The translations under genes and the position numbers were made by a program. 10,470 nt of DNA, taken from Planctomycetota bacterium. GTDB taxonomy: Bacteria; Planctomycetota; UBA8108. Within the stretch, counting starts at the first letter, position 1. Each line of letters opens with the position of its first letter. Location: assembly GCA_022451445.1 (NCBI GenBank), contig JAKUSY010000066.1:1-10470 (forward strand), read 5' to 3'. The notes beneath the pieces were generated by a model that saw only the letters and a list, made by a program, of their open reading frames with translations, was not told where the DNA came from and made no database searches. This document shows, piece after piece, positions 1 to 6,768 of this stretch.

Positions 1-94
1 GGCTCTTCATTACAAAACCGACCGTGACTAGCACTAACAGCATCATCGCAACCACGAACAGCATCAAATAAACAGAGCCTTCCCTTTGGGCCAT
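1..94 (-). CDS. N-terminus of GspK/PilX-like membrane protein (partial)
   Basis: Only the first 31 codons are inside the window; the gene runs off the left edge. The ATG at 94-92 has a strong Shine-Dalgarno (AGGAGG on the minus strand near 101-108), so the start is well supported. The peptide begins MAQREG and continues as a roughly 20-residue hydrophobic segment (SVYLMLFVVAMMLLVLVTVG), then FVMKS. A short basic/polar leader ending in Gly followed by a long hydrophobic helix resembles GspK or PilX tip pilins. If processing occurs after Gly6, position +5 is Met rather than Glu, and GspK proteins are known to lack Glu5. The five pseudopilins elsewhere in the window make this reading attractive, but an ordinary single-pass membrane protein is possible. 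That it encodes a membrane protein is secure; the family is inferred. Confidence 0.6.
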   Translation of the reverse strand, partial: MAQREGSVYLMLFVVAMMLLVLVTVGFVMKS

Positions 95-913
95 GAGGGT
101 TCCTCCTGCATGCAAACAAACCGAAACCGACCCCATGGAAGGGGCGAGCAGGTCGTTCGCTCAACTTGCCTAGTTAAATTCGAATGAAACCGGTCTAAAC
201 AGCTTAGAGACCTAGCTTACGATTTTATGGGTACATGCATACCTGTCAAGAACGGAACCGTCGATGGCTCAAAAGGTTTCGTAAACGGCGCCAGTGACAA
301 TGTCCCGAGAAAAAAGGTCTATACTCCTTGACACGAGGATGTACGACAGGTAAGGATACCCCGAGAGAGAAAAATATGCAGCGGCACCCTTCTCCGCTGA
401 CCCCAGAAACCGGTTATTTCGGCGAATAGAGCCTTTTAGAAGCATTCTACAGGCTCTTGAAGGTAACTTACCGAGAACGGGGACAAGGAGCGGTAATCTT
501 GCCGGGGTTTCCCATGGTAAGGTAATATTCGGGTGCCGGAGCGGTCTGTCCGGCGTATCCTGGCGGATCGAGCGGCCTCTGGCGGTTAAAAAACGCCCTG
601 GCCGTAAAAAAAGAAGAAGTTGAAGAGAATACCAAGCTGCTGATTGATTATTTGTTCTCGCCGGCCTCTCCCGGCTGGGGAAGAACATGCCGGGCTCCCG
701 TCGCGAATCATGACGGGATCGAAGCCCAGGGGGCGATCAACTGTCGGCCTGGAACACTTCCCAAGTTTTATTTCCATACCTACACAATTAGATGAAGCCG
801 CCCGGCCACGGCCCCCTCAATTGGAGGATCCGAAGCTGGGCTGGCTGGATGTCCAGACCGCCCCGGATGCACTGTGCTGAAGAAAGGCGGACGGACGGAT
901 TGCAGAGTACCAA
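95..913. other. Gene-poor 819-base intergenic region
   Basis: This region separates the divergently transcribed left-edge gene and coaE. The left third holds the minus-strand promoter at 222-249. No credible gene was found: the open frames have unnatural composition, and an open plus-strand stretch at 526-795 has no ATG, GTG or convincing ribosome binding site. No tRNA-like cloverleaf or T-loop motif was recognised. A promoter for coaE-rho should lie in the right part; a weak candidate near 757-788 was not strong enough to list. A small RNA or decayed gene cannot be excluded by eye. Confidence 0.5.
222..249 (-). promoter_or_regulatory. Sigma70-type promoter for the left-edge gene
   Basis: On the minus strand a perfect -35 TTGACA (249-244) is followed, after 16 bases, by TAAAAT (227-222). 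Transcription would start near 215, giving a leader of about 120 bases before the ATG at 94. It points towards the partial GspK/PilX-like gene and lies where a promoter is needed, since no gene sits upstream on that strand until past coaE-rho. This is assigned from consensus match and position only. Confidence 0.6.
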
Positions 914-1519
914 ATGATACTAGGCATTCTCGGCGGCATAGGATCCGGCAAAAGCACTGTGACGGAAATGTTCGCCGCGCTGGGGGCAGAGACCCTGGAC
1001 GCTGATGCGATCGCCCACGAGCTGATTGAGCAGGAAGAGACGAAGTCGACGCTGCGCCAATGGTGGGGAGATGAGATCATTGGCGCGGACGGAAAGGTAG
1101 ATCGGAAGAAAATCCAGGAGAAGGTCTTCTCCGATGCCCAGGAGCTTGTTCGCCTGGAAAAACTGCTTCACCCCGAGGTAAGAAGACGAATCGAAAAGAA
1201 AATCGACGCGTTCAAGGAGAGTGACGGGAAGCTGCTGGTGCTGGACGTACCGCTGCTGGCCTCCTCTCCCCTTCGTGATTTCTGTGACGAGATCATCTTC
1301 GTCAATTCAGATGAAGCGATCCGTGAAACAAGGGTAAAAACAAGAGGGTGGGATCCCGGTGAACGAGAACGAAGGGAATCTTCCCAGGCCCCGGAGAAGG
1401 AAAAAATAAGTTTGGCGGGTTCGGTTATCAATAATTCAGGCAGCCTGGATGAAACGCGGCGGCAGATTGAGTCTCTCTACGAGAGCCTGCTGGCTGTAGA
1501 TTTTACAGAGAAAGAGTGA
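914..1519 (+). CDS. coaE: Dephospho-CoA kinase CoaE
   Basis: Catalyses the last step of coenzyme A synthesis, ATP-dependent phosphorylation of the ribose 3'-OH of dephospho-CoA, in the cytoplasm. The 201-residue product matches the usual family length of about 200. The Walker A P-loop GGIGSGKS is at residues 7-14; DADAIAHE (29-36) carries the acidic residue of the CoA-binding/catalytic site; LLHPEVR (84-90) is a family signature; DVPLL (111-115) is the conserved DxPLL motif; and VINNSGSLDE (171-180) is the typical C-terminal V-I-x-N-x-G motif. The ATG at 914 places the P-loop at the expected distance from the N-terminus, although the Shine-Dalgarno is weak. The stop at 1517-1519 is immediately followed by the rho start region, so the two are almost certainly co-transcribed. 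Function is secure from motifs. Confidence 0.96.
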   Translation: MILGILGGIGSGKSTVTEMFAALGAETLDADAIAHELIEQEETKSTLRQWWGDEIIGADGKVDRKKIQEKVFSDAQELVRLEKLLHPEVRRRIEKKIDAFKESDGKLLVLDVPLLASSPLRDFCDEIIFVNSDEAIRETRVKTRGWDPGERERRESSQAPEKEKISLAGSVINNSGSLDETRRQIESLYESLLAVDFTEKE

Positions 1520-2953
1520 GTGATCGTGGCTAAGGCAAAATCAACAAAGAAAAAAACCGGCAAATCAAGCAAGGTCTCCAAGGGCAAGAGCAGGGGCAAG
1601 AGCGAAGAAGCGGCCTATGGCCTTCCCAGCGATGAAGAGCTCGAAAAAGAAGCCGAGGCCCTGGCTGAAAAGAAGAACGACACCAACGGCGAAGACCTTC
1701 ATATCGGGCAGCTCCAGAAGATGTCCATCCCCCAATTGCATGAGCTGGCCAAGGACGAAAGCGTGCAGGAGTATGCCGGGCTCAAGAAGCAGGACCTCAT
1801 CTTCAAGATCCTCAAGGAACGCACCGACAAGAGCGGCCTCATGTTTGGTGAAGGAGTCCTCGAGACCCTGCAGGATGGTTTCGGTTTCCTCCGCTCCCCC
1901 CGCTACAGCTACTCTCCCTGTCCCGATGACATCTATGTGTCACCATCGCAGATCAGGCGCTTCGGCATGCGCACCGGAACCGTCATCTCCGGACAGATCC
2001 GGCCGCCAAAAGAGAACGAACGATATTTCGCGCTGTTGAGGGTCGAGGCGATCAACTATGAGGAGCCCGAGAACCTCATCAGCAAGGCGAACTTCGACGA
2101 CCTGACTCCGCTCTATCCCGAGGAGCGCCTGGTGATGGAGCTGGAGCCCGAAGGGCTCGACATGAGGATCGTGGACCTCGTCACACCAATCGGCAAGGGG
2201 CAGCGGGGGCTTATTGTGGCGCCGCCGCGAACCGGCAAGACCATCCTGCTGCAGAAGATGGCCAACAGCATCACCAAGAACAACCCAGAGGTCGATCTCA
2301 TCGTGCTGCTGATAGATGAACGGCCTGAGGAGGTGACCGACATGGAGAGATCGATCAAGGGAGAGGTCATCAGCTCTACCTTTGACGAACCCGCCTCCCG
2401 TCACGTACAGGTTGCCGAGATGGTGATAGAAAAAACGAAGCGGATGGTCGAGTACGGACGGGACGTCGTCATCCTGCTCGATTCGATCACCCGGCTCGGA
2501 CGCGCCTACAATACCGAGGTCCCCCACTCCGGGAGAATCCTCTCCGGTGGAGTGGACGCCAGCGCCCTGCAGAAGCCCAAGCGTTTCTTCGGAGCCGCGA
2601 GAAACATCGAAGAAGGCGGCAGCCTGACTATCATCGCCACTGCCCTGATCGAAACGGGAAGCCGTATGGACGAGGTCATCTTCGAGGAGTTCAAGGGCAC
2701 CGGCAATATGGAATTGCACCTCGACCGCCGCCTGGCCGACAAGAGGGTCTGGCCGGCGATCGACATCACTCGCTCAGGGACGCGCAAGGAAGAGCTCCTC
2801 CTCGACCCGGAGGAACAACGCAGGATCTGGGTCCTTCGAAAGGTGCTCAGCGACATGAACCCGGCGGAAGCCATGGAGTTGCTCACGACCAAGCTCAAGA
2901 GCAACAAGGCCAATGCCGAGTTCCTCATGTCGATGAATCCGGAAAAGGTCTGA
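1520..2953 (+). CDS. rho: Transcription termination factor Rho
   Basis: Hexameric RNA-dependent ATPase/translocase that ends untranslated transcripts. Order along 477 residues: a Lys/Ser-rich N-terminal extension (about 1-60); Rho N-terminal helical domain (about 62-100, IGQLQKMSIPQLHELA); cold-shock-like RNA-binding domain (about 108-182, with GFGFLR); then the RecA-like motor. Walker A is APPRTGKT (234-241), the conserved LLIDERPEEVTDM follows (263-275), Walker B is VVILLD (316-321), the Q-loop region is GGVDASALQKPKRFFG (343-358), and the signature EEFKGTGNMELHL is near 389-401. The 3' end of the reading frame is intact. The GTG at 1520 directly follows the coaE stop. A second GTG at 1526, giving MAKAKS, is equally or more likely because GAGTGAG lies just upstream. 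The lysine-rich extension is common in some phyla and absent from E. coli Rho. Identification is secure; only the start is uncertain. Confidence 0.97.
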   Translation: MIVAKAKSTKKKTGKSSKVSKGKSRGKSEEAAYGLPSDEELEKEAEALAEKKNDTNGEDLHIGQLQKMSIPQLHELAKDESVQEYAGLKKQDLIFKILKERTDKSGLMFGEGVLETLQDGFGFLRSPRYSYSPCPDDIYVSPSQIRRFGMRTGTVISGQIRPPKENERYFALLRVEAINYEEPENLISKANFDDLTPLYPEERLVMELEPEGLDMRIVDLVTPIGKGQRGLIVAPPRTGKTILLQKMANSITKNNPEVDLIVLLIDERPEEVTDMERSIKGEVISSTFDEPASRHVQVAEMVIEKTKRMVEYGRDVVILLDSITRLGRAYNTEVPHSGRILSGGVDASALQKPKRFFGAARNIEEGGSLTIIATALIETGSRMDEVIFEEFKGTGNMELHLDRRLADKRVWPAIDITRSGTRKEELLLDPEEQRRIWVLRKVLSDMNPAEAMELLTTKLKSNKANAEFLMSMNPEKV

Positions 2954-2969
2954 GCCGCCCGCGTCTCAG
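2950..2969. other. Dyad spanning the convergent stop codons
   Basis: Between rho and the pseudopilin operon, CTGAG (2950-2954) pairs with CTCAG (2965-2969); two further inner pairs flank one mismatch, leaving a 4-base loop. The rho stop (2951-2953) and the opposing gene's stop (2968-2966) are each other's complement and lie in the two arms. It could act as a weak bidirectional 3' hairpin, but neither strand has a following U-tract, so I do not call an intrinsic terminator. Confidence 0.3.
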
Positions 2970-4348
2970 CGCGACTTCCTGCGAAGCCAGACGACCTGCT
3001 GCATGGTCTTGGGGTTCAGGCCGTTATCATCGACCATCCGCAGGGTCAACCTGAGAGAGGCGGGCATGAAGGCCGCCTTGTAGCGGACCCCGGGCTGGTC
3101 CTTGCCCCCCCATAGCGAGCTGTCGATATCCTCGACGAACTCCAGCATGCCGTTGATATTTGTTTTTACCGTATAGTCGCCAGAGGGAAACGCCGCCAAG
3201 CGCCCGGCCACGTTTCCTCCGGCCTTCCTGCCCCCACGCTCGGCCTCGGTGAAAATATAGACTCGGTCACCGGGCACGATCTCGGCAAAACTGATGTCGG
3301 GATTACCGGTGAATCCTACCCTCACCGGCTGCGGCCGCTTGCCGGCGTTTCTCAGGTTGGCATCGCCCCACACAGCGGTCTGGGCGATGGCCAGGGGGAA
3401 TTTCTTACCGAGCTTGACGCTCCCGTAGCCAAACGTCTTGGTGTAGACGAAGCCGTTCTTCCCCCTCTGACGCCGCGGACGCGTATACCGCTCAATGGGA
3501 TCATCGTAGTCTTCTTCCGGTGTACGGAATTTCGAGGAGCCCTTTCGACGACTGCGGTTGAACGGATTGTCGCTCATGTATTCAACTCGGAAGTCCGTAA
3601 CGTTGGTCGCAACCTCGACAATCCGCCTCTCGACCGGATAGCTGTTGATATTGGTGATCAGCTTGCTGTCGATGCGAAAGAAACGCACGATCTTGTAGAG
3701 GACCAGGTCCCGCACCTTGTCCATATCGACCTTGTCAGGAGGCTGGGGGATCCCATTCTTAAAGGGCTTGGAGGGATCGGCGAGCATGTACTCGATATTG
3801 GCCTCGCGGTTCTGACCCTCGATATAGGTCATCGCCCGGAAATAGACCTGGTAGGCGTCGTGGGTTTTCGTGGACGTGTCCCCATCCAGCATCTGCTGCT
3901 TCTCCTTGCTCTGATAGTGCAGCTGAATGATATGGGCGAACTCGTCATACTCATCGATGATGCCGCCGTCCACGACACCGAACCCATGCTCATCCCTGGT
4001 GTCGGGAACTTCTTCACCCATCTCAAAATGGAAATTCCGCCTGCCGGCGCCGCCCTTTCCATCAGAGTAGAACTCCAGCTCCTGGGTGGGGATCCAGGCT
4101 GAAAAATCAGCCGCAAGGGTGCTGAGGGCGAGGCGAAACCGATTGTATACCTCTACCTTCTGCAGGGTCGAGGTATAGGTCTCCTGGGCGCTGGTTGAAA
4201 CCATCATGATCATGATGGAGAGGATCGCCGAGAGAGCGAGAGCCACCATCAGCTCGATGAGGGTAAAGCCCGCCTCGGCTCCCTTCCCCCCTCCGGACGC
4301 GGGCGCCTGCGGGGTAATCTTCTTCCCGGGTGTCACTTCGCAAATCAT
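2966..4348 (-). CDS. PilW/GspJ-like prepilin (last gene of pseudopilin operon)
   Basis: A 460-residue protein with a type IV prepilin leader: a basic, Gly-rich 27-residue leader, then GFTLIELMVALALSAILSI (27-45). Prepilin peptidase would cut after Gly27, leaving Phe28 as +1 and Glu32 as the conserved Glu5; residues 28-50 form the transmembrane/polymerisation helix. The long periplasmic part contains a Tyr- and charge-rich middle and ends with LRLTLRMVDDNGLN, reminiscent of the C-terminal strand of GspJ/PulJ-type minor pseudopilins. It is far longer than classical GspJ (about 200 residues). The ATG at 4348 overlaps the upstream gene's stop by four bases (ATGA), implying translational coupling. 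It converges on rho. Pseudopilin identity is strong; assignment to J/W rests on order and the last strand. Confidence 0.8.
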   Translation of the reverse strand: MICEVTPGKKITPQAPASGGGKGAEAGFTLIELMVALALSAILSIMIMMVSTSAQETYTSTLQKVEVYNRFRLALSTLAADFSAWIPTQELEFYSDGKGGAGRRNFHFEMGEEVPDTRDEHGFGVVDGGIIDEYDEFAHIIQLHYQSKEKQQMLDGDTSTKTHDAYQVYFRAMTYIEGQNREANIEYMLADPSKPFKNGIPQPPDKVDMDKVRDLVLYKIVRFFRIDSKLITNINSYPVERRIVEVATNVTDFRVEYMSDNPFNRSRRKGSSKFRTPEEDYDDPIERYTRPRRQRGKNGFVYTKTFGYGSVKLGKKFPLAIAQTAVWGDANLRNAGKRPQPVRVGFTGNPDISFAEIVPGDRVYIFTEAERGGRKAGGNVAGRLAAFPSGDYTVKTNINGMLEFVEDIDSSLWGGKDQPGVRYKAAFMPASLRLTLRMVDDNGLNPKTMQQVVWLRRKSR

Positions 4349-5229
4349 ATGGCGGCCTCGAAATATACCTTCATGACCGGCTCGATCGTTTCATCACTTC
4401 TCAATTCCCGCTCAGGGAACCCCCGGAAGATCAGCACCGTAAAATGATAGAGCTTGTTGGCCGGCATGTAGGAACCAACGCTCTCGGAATAATCAGCATC
4501 GTAATAGCTGCTTCGAACCTTGATAGCGTAGGAATACTGCCGCAGGGTCTCGATGGTCATATCGCTGAGAACACGCTTGTCGCTGAGGAAGGCAGCGTCA
4601 AATCCACCAATATCGTCGGGATCACCCCCGGGGATGAGCTTCTGCCCGAGCCTGTAGACCTTCAAAACGCGGTAGGTGTCCTGCCTGTCCCCGCTCTCGT
4701 TTTCCTTCTGGAAATCATCTCCATCATCATCGGCAGCCAGCGCGTTGCCGCCGCCGCTGGGCGTCCTGGTGTCCGATTCGGGGTAGATAAAGAGCTTCCC
4801 GCGGCTGAGGGAATCGGCTCGTCCGGAGCGGCCTCGAAACTTCCTCCCCGCCTTGAAACGCGGCAGGAGAATGTAGTAGTCACCCTTGGGGCTCACCAGC
4901 TTGGGGTCCGATGGGACCTTATCCTCGACCCCATCGTGACGCAGGAGGAAGTACGAATGCTGATACTTCGAGAGCCCCTTGCTGTTTCGAATCCCGCTGC
5001 GAATCGAATCGACAACCGACTGCGCGATCACCACCGCGTTGGAGGACTCCACCACCGAGCTCCCGGCCTTGATCGCCACGGGGAAGAGCGCCAGGATCCC
5101 GACGAGCCCGAGAGTCAATATCGAGGTGGCGATGAGAATTTCAATCAGCGTGAATCCAGCACCGCGATCGCTGCGGAGGGACTCCTCCCGGCAACCAGGC
5201 TTCATTCTCGATGGAATGTTGAGACTCAT
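4345..5229 (-). CDS. PilV/GspI-like prepilin
   Basis: A 294-residue product from the ATG at 5229, with a prepilin leader ending RGAG and then FTLIEILIATSILTLGLVG; the predicted cut is after Gly25, with Glu30 as the conserved Glu5. The following segment, with FPVAIKAGSSVV and a run of small residues, resembles the PilV/GspI class, which seeds the tip complex with J and K. The remainder is a long soluble domain with a Gly/Asp-rich linker (about 155-170) and a C-terminal beta-strand pattern. I prefer the ATG at 5229 because GGAAGGTG lies about six bases upstream. A GTG at 5238 would add three residues and give a four-base GTGA overlap with the previous gene's stop at 5235. The 3' end overlaps the J-like gene by four bases. 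Confidence 0.8.
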   Translation of the reverse strand: MSLNIPSRMKPGCREESLRSDRGAGFTLIEILIATSILTLGLVGILALFPVAIKAGSSVVESSNAVVIAQSVVDSIRSGIRNSKGLSKYQHSYFLLRHDGVEDKVPSDPKLVSPKGDYYILLPRFKAGRKFRGRSGRADSLSRGKLFIYPESDTRTPSGGGNALAADDDGDDFQKENESGDRQDTYRVLKVYRLGQKLIPGGDPDDIGGFDAAFLSDKRVLSDMTIETLRQYSYAIKVRSSYYDADYSESVGSYMPANKLYHFTVLIFRGFPERELRSDETIEPVMKVYFEAAI

Positions 5230-5234
5230 GAACT

Positions 5235-6107
5235 TCACCTTCCGGATTTTTTCCTGCCCAGGCGTCGCGAACCACTATCGGCCGTACCAACCGCGCTTAC
5301 ATCTCCACGCTGCAACGGGCTCTTTGCGAGTGACACCGTCTTGCTGCGAACCTGGCCGGTAGGCCGCATATCGATGAAACAGGCGGGGGTCGCATCCAGC
5401 TGAAGGATCACCAGGTCCGCCGTCTTCGGCCTCCCGTTTTCTTCGTTGTTGTATATCGAGGTGGGAACATCGCTGCAGCCATTGCTGAAGACAAGGGTGC
5501 CGTTGCGATTGAACGTGACCTTGAAAAGACCGTTGACCCTGTACTTGGTGGTGGCGGGCCTGGCGCGCCCACTGCTTGTCCGTCTTGAACGAGAGCTGCG
5601 CCTGGCGCTCCTTGATCTTTTCGTTCCTGAAGTCGCGCTCTTATTCTTCTCCTTCCATTTTTCGAAAGGAGGAACACTCAGGCCTTCACCAAGCACGAAA
5701 TCCGGCTCATCGTGTTTTGGATTGTAGCTCGTGGTCCCCCTGGCGAAACCGAGGGCATACCACATCGCCGGATCCTTCTCCCCAAGGGGAGAAGCATCCG
5801 GACGCCAGACGTCATTGTCGATGAACACGCTGCGCAGCTCGTCGAAAACCCGGGGGCCTTCGCGAAAGAAAACAACACTGATGTCACGGCGCTGGTTGAC
5901 CGCCTGCAGCCGGGCCATATTGAAAATAGTTCCGAACTGGCCTCTCACGCCCTCGAGCTGGCGGTTCTTCATGAAGTCGGCGATCGTCGGTCCCATGCTC
6001 CCCGTTGCCATGATGATGATCGCCACCACGACCATCAATTCGATCATCGTAAAACCGCCACGGGTGTCGAGCCCGGAACCTGTTTTTACCGATTCAGAAT
6101 TCATCAT
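5235..6107 (-). CDS. GspH/FimT-like pseudopilin with a frame-shifted middle segment
   Basis: A 290-residue prepilin: leader MMNSES...TRGG, then FTMIELMVVVAIIIMATGS; cut after Gly18, Glu23 equals Glu5. The helix is followed by FMKNRQLEGVRGQFGTIFNMARLQAVNQRRDI, the classic FimT/GspH pattern of a long helix with a conserved Ala-Arg-x-x-Ala region, and by a C-terminal strand stretch (VNGLFKVTFNRNGTLVF). The start is the double ATG at 6107/6104, preceded by GAGGAA about seven bases upstream; the frame is open further up to 6260 but there runs antiparallel to nothing and overlaps the previous gene in a foreign frame. It overlaps the upstream gene by 14 bases. Between about 5558 and 5643 the encoded Ser/Arg-rich tract looks artefactual: another frame gives a normal charged helix (see findings), implying two compensating one-base indels. 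Confidence 0.8.
   Translation of the reverse strand: MMNSESVKTGSGLDTRGGFTMIELMVVVAIIIMATGSMGPTIADFMKNRQLEGVRGQFGTIFNMARLQAVNQRRDISVVFFREGPRVFDELRSVFIDNDVWRPDASPLGEKDPAMWYALGFARGTTSYNPKHDEPDFVLGEGLSVPPFEKWKEKNKSATSGTKRSRSARRSSRSRRTSSGRARPATTKYRVNGLFKVTFNRNGTLVFSNGCSDVPTSIYNNEENGRPKTADLVILQLDATPACFIDMRPTGQVRSKTVSLAKSPLQRGDVSAVGTADSGSRRLGRKKSGR
5558..5643 (-). other. Compensated frameshift segment within the GspH-like gene
   Basis: In the annotated frame this segment reads as a Ser/Arg repeat (SGTKRSRSARRSSRSRRTSS). Shifting one base gives ERDFRNEKIKERQAQLSFK then TDKQWARQA, an ordinary charged helix, with nearly every codon ending in G or C as in neighbouring genes; in the annotated frame third positions are mixed. 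One missing base in the A-run near 5641-5643 and one extra C in the CCC at 5556-5558 would restore a single continuous frame: EKNKERDF... at the entry and QAATTKYRV at the exit. Confidence 0.7.
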
Positions 6108-6768
6108 AGGCTTCTTCCTCGGTGGAGTCCTCGATGACGCGAAGCTCATCTTCCTCAGCCGCCTCGCGCATGCCGAGGGACCAGATCTCGTAATGGGAAT
6201 CAAAGCCGACCGTAAACCGCCAGCGGGCATATTTCGAATCCGGATCGGCAGCCATGTCATCCTCCGGAAGATCCAGGCGCCCGGTCAAATTGTCGTAATG
6301 AATCTTACTTCCGTGCGCATCGATTATCCATTTGATGGATTCATCCTCGTCATCGACCAGGAGATCGCGGTTTTCAAACTTCGCCACCGGATCTCGCCTG
6401 TCTTCCCGTCGCTCCCCTGCGATGAAGGTGCGCTCGAAAACATCACTGGTCAGCTGGTGATAGAGAGCCGCCGAGCCCTTGAGAGACTTGCCTCTGAACT
6501 TCACTTCCGTGTCATGACCATCTTCAGGCAGGGCGCCTCTCTTTCGATAGTAATCAGCGATCTGCAGATTCAGGCGCTCGACGAGCGCCTCCGTGGCCCT
6601 GTCCTTGGCCGTCTTCTGGATGGATCCCATCGCGATGAGCACCAGCCCGGCAAGAATTCCAATGATCGACATGACGATCAGGATCTCTATCAGCGTAAAG
6701 CCGGAATTCCCGCCCGGGGCGGAAGCCGAATCAACACTCGAGCTTGTCTCAGAAGTTCGTGACATCAT
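6094..6768 (-). CDS. GspG-like pseudopilin (second of operon)
   Basis: A 224-residue prepilin. A Ser-rich polar leader of 23 residues ends NSG, then FTLIEILIVMSIIGILAGLVLIA forms the N-terminal helix; the cut is after Gly23, with Glu28 as Glu5. The helix continues into a charged stretch with ALVERLNLQIADYYRKRGALPEDG, which matches the GspG/type II major pseudopilin layout, in which a helix rich in Glu/Lys precedes a Tyr-x-x-x-x-G-x-x-P turn. Near the C-terminus HYEIWSLGM corresponds to the WSLG/YSLG strand of GspG. The tail is acidic (EEDELRVIEDSTEEEAYDE). The start ATG at 6768 shares its A with the preceding gene's stop (TGATG), so coupling rather than a good Shine-Dalgarno probably drives translation; a second ATG follows directly. 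It is longer than classical GspG (about 140). Confidence 0.82.
   Translation of the reverse strand: MMSRTSETSSSVDSASAPGGNSGFTLIEILIVMSIIGILAGLVLIAMGSIQKTAKDRATEALVERLNLQIADYYRKRGALPEDGHDTEVKFRGKSLKGSAALYHQLTSDVFERTFIAGERREDRRDPVAKFENRDLLVDDEDESIKWIIDAHGSKIHYDNLTGRLDLPEDDMAADPDSKYARWRFTVGFDSHYEIWSLGMREAAEEDELRVIEDSTEEEAYDEF

Noticed and set aside
757..788. Possible coaE promoter (TTCCCA with TACACA on the plus strand)
   Set aside because: Matches to the -35 and -10 consensus are too poor to support.
526..795. Plus-strand open stretch in the left gap encoding a protein-like segment
   Set aside because: It has no ATG or GTG and no ribosome binding site, and its ends are unlike a protein; kept only as part of the gap finding.
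1940..2719. Long minus-strand open frame antisense to rho (259 codons)
   Set aside because: It is entirely within a motif-complete rho gene and its translation has His/Asp/Leu-rich shadow composition with no domain; a by-product of GC-rich codon use.
4330..5403. Plus-strand open frame antisense to the PilV/GspI-like gene (357 codons)
   Set aside because: No recognisable motif, and the minus strand carries a complete prepilin with leader and overlapping stop/start junctions.
5731..6762. Plus-strand open frame antisense to the GspG/GspH-like genes (343 codons)
   Set aside because: Complement of confirmed prepilin genes; no start signal or domain.
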